This document shows positions 7,581-12,106 of a stretch of 12,106 nucleotides of DNA, one piece after another. The DNA is taken from assembly GCA_002171315.2 (NCBI GenBank), contig NHFS02000030.1, forward strand, positions 24,208-36,313, in the 5' to 3' direction. A program made the translations under genes and the position numbers. The notes below the pieces were generated by a model that was not told where the DNA came from, made no database searches, and saw only the letters and a list, made by a program, of their open reading frames with translations. Each line of letters begins with the position of its first letter. Position 1 is the first letter of the stretch. The DNA comes from Euryarchaeota archaeon TMED117. Its GTDB lineage: Archaea > Thermoplasmatota > Poseidoniia > Poseidoniales > Poseidoniaceae.

Positions 7581-8672
7581 ATGGCAAAGAAGGACACATA
7601 TCTCGCATTACTTCGTCGAGGAATCGATGATACAACTGCGCAACTACTCGCTGATGCGGGACTCAAAATAGGCGATTTGAAAAAAATCGACTCTGAGAAA
7701 CTGATTGAAAACTATGGCCTGAAGCCTGACATCGCAGAAGGTGTCATCAGCATCATCACCGCTGGACCACAGAGTCACGGGAAAGAACGGTTCCTTGCAA
7801 AGGTTCTTGCTCCTGATCGTAAACAAGAAAGTCGAATTGAAGAAATGAAGTTCAAGCGTAAGCAGAAGGACGTTTTGACCGAACTTGCTGAACAAAAAGA
7901 ACGAATTAAGTTGGCGAAAGTTACTGCATTCAAAGACAAGAAACTCATCATGAACCGTCTCGGTAAAACAGTTGAATTAATTGTCAAACTTGAGAACAGC
8001 CTTAACGATGAAGGAAAAGACGATCAGAAAGTCAAAATCCGTGACCAACTCGAAACACGTGGACTTGAAGCTGCACGTGATCACGAACTGCTCGAATTAG
8101 AAGGAACACCTCAAGACATCGTTGATTTCCGACGCAAGCACGTCCCTGCCCTTATTTTCCATGCGTGCCCTGAATGTGGAGATGAAATGGACCCTCGTTC
8201 ATCGAGAGACCCTGACCGAAATGAAGAGTATGCTTTGATTTGCTGGGAATGTGAAACCAGTTTCACTCCACCGCTTGGCGATATGGCAGAAGCAAAACTC
8301 AACAACGGTTCTCGTATCATCATTGATGTCGATAAAGCCCCTCGAAATCCAGTTCCTCCAAAGCCAGCAAATCTTGGCTTTAGCGATGTAAACGAACAAC
8401 TTCGAAAGGATTTGGAAGCAACAGGTGCAACAGCCGACCTCATCAGTGCTGAAGTTGAGTCTGCTGGCCTTACTGGAGGCCTCATGGACATCAACGATTG
8501 GATTGACCAGACATTGGCTGTTAAGGGCTATATCCAAGCACAAGAAGACCGTGAAGATTTCATTCTACGAACTGGAGCAGGTGCAACCAAGTTCAACAAG
8601 TGGATGAAGAAGGCTGGTTTGTTCTTCAATAAACAAACAGGTCGTTGGACTCGAAACAAGCCTGGTCGCTGA
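7581..8672 (+). CDS. unrecognised HhH-like, coiled-coil and zinc-ribbon protein
   Basis: A 363-aa soluble protein whose family I do not recognise. The N-terminus (about 1-55) alternates short helices and glycine turns, LLRRGIDDTTAQLLADAG then DLKKIDSEKLIENYGLKPDIAEG, resembling a helix-hairpin-helix or Rad51-N-terminal-like fold. A highly charged Lys/Glu-rich region (about 75-175) should form a coiled coil. A zinc ribbon follows with C196-x2-C199 and C221-x2-C224. The C-terminal part ends with a basic/aromatic FNKWMKKAGLFFNKQTGRWT segment. Together these suggest nucleic-acid binding, but that is inference. I chose ATG 7581 because GGAGGGG (7569-7575) lies just upstream; the longer open frame from 7482 would overlap ksgA and lacks such a site. 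Its stop TGA is part of TGAGGTGG, the ribosome binding site of the ferredoxin. Confidence 0.8.
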   Translation: MAKKDTYLALLRRGIDDTTAQLLADAGLKIGDLKKIDSEKLIENYGLKPDIAEGVISIITAGPQSHGKERFLAKVLAPDRKQESRIEEMKFKRKQKDVLTELAEQKERIKLAKVTAFKDKKLIMNRLGKTVELIVKLENSLNDEGKDDQKVKIRDQLETRGLEAARDHELLELEGTPQDIVDFRRKHVPALIFHACPECGDEMDPRSSRDPDRNEEYALICWECETSFTPPLGDMAEAKLNNGSRIIIDVDKAPRNPVPPKPANLGFSDVNEQLRKDLEATGATADLISAEVESAGLTGGLMDINDWIDQTLAVKGYIQAQEDREDFILRTGAGATKFNKWMKKAGLFFNKQTGRWTRNKPGR

Positions 8673-8681
8673 GGTGGAACC
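8670..8681 (+). promoter_or_regulatory. stop codon fused to ribosome binding site before the ferredoxin
   Basis: TGAGGTGG (8670-8677) contains the upstream gene's stop and a good match to the archaeal anti-Shine-Dalgarno complement. The same arrangement recurs at the ferredoxin stop: TGAGG (8976-8980) followed by 7 nt and ATG 8988. Seven nt after TGAGG here comes ATC 8682, not ATG. This decides where ferredoxin translation most plausibly begins. Confidence 0.5.
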
Positions 8682-8978
8682 ATCTCAGCAGGCGCAGTTG
8701 TTCGGTTTTTCCGAGGAATACAATTGCTTGGACAAGCAACCGTGCAAGCAGATTTTACTCTGGTTGAACTTGCAGAAGATGCTGGAGTCTCAATTCCTAC
8801 GAACTGTTCATCTGGTACCTGTGGAACATGCATGGTGACTCTTTTGTCTGGTGAAGTCCCATTACCAGAGATACTACCGCCAGGTTTAGACGAAGATGTG
8901 GTTGAAGATGGAGCGAGACTCGGTTGTATTGGATGTCCAAAAGGTGATGTTGATATCGATCTACGACCACCGTTATGA
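8682..8978 (+). CDS. [2Fe-2S] ferredoxin, plant-type fold
   Basis: A small electron carrier binding one [2Fe-2S] cluster. Numbered from the TTG at 8724, the ligands are C28, C33, C36 (C-x4-C-x2-C in NCSSGTCGTC) and C68 in RLGC; C71 is an extra cysteine. The TLVELAEDAGVSIP helix and closing GDVDIDL strand complete the fold. The first conventional start, TTG 8724 (with GAGG 8713-8716), yields 84 aa but omits the first beta-strand that such ferredoxins have. That strand appears to be encoded in frame just upstream as AVVRFFRGIQLL, within a stretch lacking ATG, GTG or TTG. A ribosome binding site at 8670-8677 points to ATC 8682, giving 98 aa, which I use here with reservation. A sequence error changing ATG to ATC is an equally good explanation. 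The partner is unknown; a 49-aa membrane protein follows 9 nt downstream. Confidence 0.82.
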   Translation: MSAGAVVRFFRGIQLLGQATVQADFTLVELAEDAGVSIPTNCSSGTCGTCMVTLLSGEVPLPEILPPGLDEDVVEDGARLGCIGCPKGDVDIDLRPPL

Positions 8979-8987
8979 GGCGATAAG

Positions 8988-9137
8988 ATGTTTGAAGAAT
9001 GGGGTGCTATCGAGTGGTTCTTACTCGTTGTCAACATTGTTGCACTAACAATTGCTGCTCGATTTCTTATCTGGAAGATCAAAAAGAAATTTGCAGAAGT
9101 TGAAAAGCGACAACAACATTCTCTGAGGCAAAAATAA
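8988..9137 (+). CDS. 49-aa single-pass membrane protein
   Basis: A short open frame from ATG 8988 to TAA 9135-9137. The N-terminus MFEEWGAIE is acidic, about residues 10-29 (WFLLVVNIVALTIAARFLIW) are one hydrophobic membrane segment, and the tail KIKKKFAEVEKRQQ is strongly basic. By the positive-inside rule the tail should face the cytoplasm. The ferredoxin stop forms TGAGG (8976-8980), a ribosome binding site 7 nt before this ATG, so translation is probably coupled. A stem-loop begins directly after the stop. I do not recognise a family. A plausible but unproven role is membrane anchoring of, or contact with, the neighbouring ferredoxin. The clear membrane topology, ribosome binding site and tight spacing argue against a chance frame. 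Confidence 0.68.
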   Translation: MFEEWGAIEWFLLVVNIVALTIAARFLIWKIKKKFAEVEKRQQHSLRQK

Positions 9138-9138
9138 A

Positions 9139-9161
9139 TTCTCAAAGCGTAGGCTTGAGAA
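9139..9161 (+). terminator. stem-loop ending the ferredoxin unit
   Basis: TTCTCAA-A-GC pairs with GCTTGAGAA: nine base pairs with one bulged A and a GTAG loop, starting 2 nt after the stop of the small membrane protein. A TTTT occurs about 25 nt beyond, not immediately, so this may be a 3'-end stabiliser or part of a loose archaeal terminator and not a classic intrinsic one. Confidence 0.45.
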
Positions 9162-9259
9162 AATCGACTGCCCCTCTGTGTAATTTTAGAATCAAATTTA
9201 CGGCATTCTTTGCGGATTGTCGGGTCAATCATGATAAGAGGTTCCGCTTACGTTGAATC

Positions 9260-10192
9260 ATGGGGAGCGGAAAAAAACGATTTTGGCAAACTGAAATCCC
9301 CGAAAGAGCGCCGTTAATGGCTTGGCTCATATCATGCATAATCCTCACAATTTGGAACCTCAGTCGTGGGCTAAATCTCTGGGCTGCCTATAATTTCGGA
9401 GGAATAATGATGGCTCTTTTGGCCATTTTTATTCTGTGGAAAGGACACGCACGTCTCCCAGCTCTGCCATTATGGATTGGGTATTTTGCAACAATGTTCC
9501 ATTTCTTCGGAGGTTCATTAGGTGCTGCAGACAGCGGCCCTGGACCATTCTGCTTTGGGGGAATGCAACCCGGTGAATGGTTGTGTGCAGATGGTGTGAA
9601 CGGAATGTATCATGTCCATCCGTGGTGGGACAAATTGGTTCACAGCATGAACAGCACAGCCATTGCCATTGCATGGGCGCTGGGTTGGAGAAGAATGTCA
9701 GAGTATCACGGTTGGCAACTCTCACCTCGAATTGTAGCGTTTACCGCTTTTTCTCTTGGTGTAGCCATCGGCGTGGTCTATGAAGTGTACGAGTTCTTTG
9801 GCAAGGTCTTTTTCCTAACGATTGACCAAGGTGGATACGATAACACAGCCTCAGATCTGGTAAGTGACGTGTTAGGTGCAGGATTGGGCGTGTTGTTTAT
9901 TCACTTCTATGATCCAATGAACAAAACTTCAGACAAGAGCGGCCAATTGCCGATTCCGTCTGAAGTAAGGCTCACCAACGTTGGTACCATCCCACTCATG
10001 ATCATGGGCGTAATCCTTTCACTAGACTACCTTTTGTTGAACGGAAGCATGGTTAACTCAGACTATGATTTAATAGGACTGTTGATGCTTATTACCCTCT
10101 TTGTATCAGGATTAATGGTTGCCCGTTTCCGCTTTCAAAATTCAAACGTAAACAAAACCGATTCTTCGGAACAGGTTGGAATGTCTTCCTAG
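9260..10192 (+). CDS. polytopic membrane protein, DUF2238/YjdF-like
   Basis: A 310-aa integral membrane protein with about seven to eight hydrophobic segments, two of them near the C-terminus (about 245-262 and 272-290). The middle resembles the DUF2238 (YjdF) family: HPWWDKLVHSMNS from His120 (compare the family's 'YDklvHf'), YEVYEFFGK from Tyr174, and DNTASDLVSDVLGAGLG from Asp194, where the family has an acidic 'D-x-x-x-D...lGa' pattern. These His, Glu and Asp residues lie near membrane edges and could bind a metal, though no function is established for the family. A Gly/Pro/Cys-rich loop (about 90-112, GPGPFCFGGMQPGEW) lies outside or inside between helices. A stop in frame at 9254-9256 fixes the start at ATG 9260 or later. 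There is no clear ribosome binding site. The family match is by eye and moderate. Confidence 0.72.
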   Translation: MGSGKKRFWQTEIPERAPLMAWLISCIILTIWNLSRGLNLWAAYNFGGIMMALLAIFILWKGHARLPALPLWIGYFATMFHFFGGSLGAADSGPGPFCFGGMQPGEWLCADGVNGMYHVHPWWDKLVHSMNSTAIAIAWALGWRRMSEYHGWQLSPRIVAFTAFSLGVAIGVVYEVYEFFGKVFFLTIDQGGYDNTASDLVSDVLGAGLGVLFIHFYDPMNKTSDKSGQLPIPSEVRLTNVGTIPLMIMGVILSLDYLLLNGSMVNSDYDLIGLLMLITLFVSGLMVARFRFQNSNVNKTDSSEQVGMSS

Positions 10193-10254
10193 GCCCAATC
10201 CCCTCTATGGAGGATATCCAAGCAATGGGTAGCCTCTGTATCGACCCACTGAAT

Positions 10255-10287
10255 CCCCTTTGTATCGGAAAATAAAATGCAAAGGGG
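10255..10287. terminator. stem-loop between convergent genes
   Basis: CCCCTTTG (10255-10262) and CAAAGGGG (10280-10287) form a perfect 8-bp stem around a 17-nt AT-rich loop. It lies in the 157-nt gap between the membrane protein gene and the oppositely oriented zinc-ribbon gene. TTT follows on the plus strand. It may serve as a shared transcription end. The rest of the gap holds the palindrome GGATATCC (10212-10219) and nothing else I can name. Confidence 0.42.
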
Positions 10288-10349
10288 TTTCGGATAACTC
10301 CTCACGATTTTATGGAAATACTATGTAGGTTATCAGTATTAAGCATCAT

Positions 10350-11084
10350 TTAGCCACCACCTCCGCCACCACTTGTATCAAGTGCATTGTAATGTGAAGT
10401 ATATTGGAAATCAATATCATAGAGAGACATTAATTTACTCACGATATTTTTCGAGTCACCTTCATCAAAACCATAAATCGTCAGAGCATGAAATCCGTGT
10501 AAGTACACATGCAATTCATAATCACTCTTTTTGCGTGCTTTGTAATGATATTCCTCTTCATGGAGGACTATTTTTGTAATATCGTCCTTTTCAAACACAT
10601 ATTCTGGAACCCTTTTTTTAACAATCAATTCTGCACTCAAATCAGGAAATACCACCAAACCAGTTCCTCTAAGATATTCGGGGTTGAGAACGTTTTCTGC
10701 GAATTCTCTTTTGTACTTTATTCGCTTGAATTCTTCAAATAGTGACCCAATTACAACCCCTAAAATTACAAAGGGCAAAAAGAATGGTAAAAGTAAGATG
10801 TCGTCAAGACTTAGATTCCACTTAGCCTTAAAATTCCCAACGAGTAGAGGAAATTCGAAATTTCCCTCACTATGCCCAGGTTCAAGAGAGTTGAGAAAAG
10901 CATTTGATTTTCGGTTAGCGCGAGAAGTCTGGCTGCTGTTGATTCTCTTAAACTCGTCTTGATCGGTCCAATCGAATTCTTGATCGCAATATGGGCATTC
11001 ATAAGTTTCACTTTCACGTTCTCCTAATTGGATAAAGCCTAAGTCGACCTCTTGATTACAAGAAGGACATTCCACTTCGACCAT
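10350..11084 (-). CDS. zinc-ribbon, single-TM protein with hexaglycine C-terminus
   Basis: A 244-aa protein of no family I recognise. The N-terminus is a zinc ribbon with C6-x2-C9 and C30-x2-C33 (CPSC, CPYC), the pattern of many small archaeal metal-binding modules. A polar linker rich in Ser/Asn/Arg follows (about 45-75). One strongly hydrophobic segment, LLLPFFLPFVILGVVIGSLF (about 96-115), should span the membrane. The C-terminal half is a soluble alpha/beta domain with an EEEYHYKARKKSDYELHVYLHG stretch where residues alternate as in strands. The protein ends in DTSGGGGGG. No ribosome binding site precedes the ATG at 11084, but a TATA-like box lies about 26 bp upstream, so the transcript is probably leaderless. 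The gene diverges from the HEAT-like gene. Roles in sensing or protein quality control are conceivable but unsupported. Confidence 0.75.
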   Translation of the reverse strand: MVEVECPSCNQEVDLGFIQLGERESETYECPYCDQEFDWTDQDEFKRINSSQTSRANRKSNAFLNSLEPGHSEGNFEFPLLVGNFKAKWNLSLDDILLLPFFLPFVILGVVIGSLFEEFKRIKYKREFAENVLNPEYLRGTGLVVFPDLSAELIVKKRVPEYVFEKDDITKIVLHEEEYHYKARKKSDYELHVYLHGFHALTIYGFDEGDSKNIVSKLMSLYDIDFQYTSHYNALDTSGGGGGG

Positions 11085-11107
11085 ACTGGAATCTCATTTA
11101 CTGTTAG

Positions 11108-11113
11108 GTATAA
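11108..11113 (-). promoter_or_regulatory. TATA-like box of the zinc-ribbon gene
   Basis: TTATAC on the minus strand is centred about 26 bp before the ATG at 11084. Archaeal TATA boxes sit about 25-30 bp before the transcription start, so transcription would begin at or within a few bases of the ATG. The lack of a ribosome binding site agrees with a leaderless mRNA. Confidence 0.45.
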
Positions 11114-11134
11114 CTCTTGACCCGACACTATCCA

Positions 11135-11230
11135 TACCCTTACGACACCCACGCGTGAGAGGCATATCGGAAGGGTACCGACGCGTGGAAAACTCACTAG
11201 AGGGTACCCTCTGCTTGGACGGGTAAGCAG
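11135..11230. repeat. cluster of palindromes and inverted repeats in the divergent spacer
   Basis: Within about 95 bp there are five nested or adjacent symmetries. TACCCTT (11135-11141) is inverted at 11171-11177. CCACGCGT (11149-11156) is inverted as ACGCGTGG (11181-11188), and its core CACGCGTG (11150-11157) is itself a palindrome. AGAGGGTACCCTCT (11199-11212) is a perfect 14-bp palindrome. CTGCTT (11211-11216) pairs with AAGCAG (11225-11230) around an 8-nt loop. ACGCGTG recurs after 30 bp and GGGTACC after 29 bp, suggesting a degenerate tandem unit of about 30 bp. The segment is GC-richer than both flanking genes. It could be an operator array, a recombination site or a structured RNA; the sequence does not decide. 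Confidence 0.6.
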
Positions 11231-11252
11231 TGGGCCCCCTTTGCAAAATTGA

Positions 11253-11260
11253 TTTATATT
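11253..11260 (+). promoter_or_regulatory. TATA box of the HEAT-like gene
   Basis: TTTATATT lies 20-27 bp before ATG 11280. Its position predicts transcription starting at or next to the start codon, hence a leaderless or nearly leaderless mRNA. GGAG at 11272-11275 is only 4 nt from the ATG and would probably not be included in the transcript. Confidence 0.55.
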
Positions 11261-11279
11261 TTCCAGTTTACGGAGCCTC

Positions 11280-12014
11280 ATGGATGATAAATCTCTGAGA
11301 GAAAAGACATGGGATTACAGGGTCAAGAAAATCCAGGATTGGATCAATCTATTAGATGAAAAAGAGCCTGTTAGGGATTTAATTGAACTCATAGAGCAAC
11401 CTAACAGAGAACACATGACTGGACATGATAGAGAGTATTTGTGGAACTTAATCCTAGATACAGCACAAAATATTGGAATTAAAAATTGTCCTTATTCCGG
11501 GAAGGTTGATGCCCGAGGATGGTATCCATGTGAAAAGGATCCTGATGGTAATTTGTTAGATGCTGCTTGGTATGCTGACCATCATAACAACGACTCCTAT
11601 TCTGAACATATTTATGATGCGTATCTAGAAGAGGATATTTCTGCACTTATCGAAATCATGAAAAATGGAAATGACCGGGATAAAGATTGGGCTGCACAAG
11701 TCATCCATACCTTTGTGAAAGGAGCTGTTTTTGGACAAGAGTATAATGTCCAGAATCTAACAGTTGATGATATTAAGGAACACTCAGATTCATTCATTGA
11801 ACTTCTTGATGATCCAGTTCAGTTGCTCAGAGTGTATTTGATTCAGATATTGGGTGATATTCAAGAGGTTAAGGCGATTCCAAAATTAGTATCTCTTATG
11901 AAAAATGGAAGTGACAGAGATAGATTAGAGATTGGATCTGTTCTGGATTATAGATTTCGTACAATGGGCGAAGAGATTGATACAATGATAAATATCGAAA
12001 TGTTTGACCTCTAA
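11280..12014 (+). CDS. HEAT-repeat-like protein of unknown function
   Basis: A 244-aa soluble acidic protein without signal peptide or membrane segment. The N-terminal third is helical (MDDKSLREKTWDYRVKKIQD, then an ELIEQPNREHMTGHDREYLW stretch). The middle has C70 and C84 in NCPYSGKVDARGWYPC followed by Trp/Tyr/His-rich residues, possibly a metal site. From about 115 to 235 it looks like HEAT-type helical repeats, with LIEIMKNGNDRDKDW and LVSLMKNGSDRDRLE exactly 80 residues apart. HEAT folds usually bind proteins or nucleic acids; no partner is visible. Nine of twelve arginine codons are AGA or AGG, unlike the CGN-rich core genes, and the gene is AT-richer, which suggests recent acquisition or weak expression. 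ATG 11280 is supported by the TATA box 20-27 bp upstream. I cannot name a family beyond the repeat type. Confidence 0.75.
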   Translation: MDDKSLREKTWDYRVKKIQDWINLLDEKEPVRDLIELIEQPNREHMTGHDREYLWNLILDTAQNIGIKNCPYSGKVDARGWYPCEKDPDGNLLDAAWYADHHNNDSYSEHIYDAYLEEDISALIEIMKNGNDRDKDWAAQVIHTFVKGAVFGQEYNVQNLTVDDIKEHSDSFIELLDDPVQLLRVYLIQILGDIQEVKAIPKLVSLMKNGSDRDRLEIGSVLDYRFRTMGEEIDTMINIEMFDL

Positions 12015-12106
12015 TTTAGATCAAAGGGTATGCAGTGGGTCTTGTCAGACGCTACACATTGCTCAGATATATTCAAACAAATCGAATCAATTAGATGAAT
12101 TGAACA
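12015..12106. other. AT-rich tail without a gene
   Basis: These 92 bases after the HEAT-like gene carry no convincing coding frame. GATATATTC (12065-12073) resembles an archaeal TATA box and could belong to a gene beyond the window, but the ATG about 29 bp downstream (12095) is followed after one codon by TGA. I see no terminator hairpin. Confidence 0.3.

Noticed and set aside
10684..10962. Plus-strand 92-aa frame opposite the zinc-ribbon gene
   Set aside because: It has no ribosome binding site or clear fold, while the minus-strand frame has cysteine motifs, a membrane helix and a promoter.
11135..11230. CRISPR array in the divergent spacer
   Set aside because: Repeated words are short and imperfect, there are no equal spacers, and no cas genes are nearby.
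11255..11279. Archaeal replication origin box (TTCCAGTTTACGG)
   Set aside because: It matches only half of the known origin-box pattern, has no repeat partners, and no cdc6/orc1 gene is in the window.
5117..12041. Shared 13-mer TATGCAGTGGGTC at 5117-5129 and 12029-12041
   Set aside because: One exact 13-base match is about what chance gives in 12 kb, and the flanks do not align.
12060..12106. New leaderless gene starting at ATG 12095 after a TATA-like box
   Set aside because: The frame stops after two codons (ATG AAT TGA).

Overview
The window looks like chromosomal DNA of a planktonic euryarchaeon. Marine Group II (Candidatus Poseidoniales) or a close relative is my best guess. The archaeal assignment rests on tRNA pseudouridine synthase Pus10, ribosomal protein L21e, RNA polymerase subunit Rpo4/RpoF, a DUF655 protein and the 16S rRNA dimethyltransferase KsgA/RsmA in a gene order widely kept in Archaea. 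The lineage is inferred from the general look of the proteins, because no rRNA is present to check it.

Layout. Positions 1-108 hold the 3' end of an unidentified gene. Positions 171-3299 encode a large RND/MMPL-type membrane exporter with two transmembrane halves. Positions 3378-7501 are the information-processing cluster pus10, rpl21e, rpoF, DUF655, ksgA. It is tightly packed: a 9-nt gap before rpoF, 22 nt before DUF655, and a 4-nt ATGA overlap into ksgA. Three same-strand genes follow: an unrecognised HhH-like plus coiled-coil plus zinc-ribbon protein (7581-8672), a [2Fe-2S] ferredoxin (about 8682-8978), and a 49-aa single-pass membrane protein (8988-9137). In this trio each stop codon is fused to the next ribosome binding site, and a stem-loop closes the unit. 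A polytopic membrane protein resembling the DUF2238/YjdF family lies at 9260-10192.

From about 10200 the character changes. A minus-strand zinc-ribbon/one-TM protein ending in six glycines (10350-11084) and a plus-strand HEAT-like protein (11280-12014) diverge from a 195-bp spacer. Each gene has a TATA-like box about 26 bp before its ATG, the geometry of leaderless archaeal transcripts. The middle of the spacer is packed with palindromes and inverted repeats. The plus-strand gene is visibly AT-richer and uses mainly AGA/AGG for arginine, so this end looks accessory.

How the genes work together. Pus10 (tRNA T-loop pseudouridine), L21e (large subunit), RpoF (RNA polymerase stalk) and KsgA (16S helix 45 methylation) link transcription with ribosome and tRNA maturation. 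DUF655 is a putative nucleic-acid-binding partner of that set. The ferredoxin and its membrane neighbour suggest electron transfer at the membrane. The observations I rate highest are a SAP-like domain with a basic linker inside the catalytic half of Pus10, the ferredoxin whose N-terminal strand is encoded upstream of any conventional start codon, and the palindrome-dense spacer between two unknown genes. I see no clear defence system, CRISPR array, insertion sequence or RNA gene.
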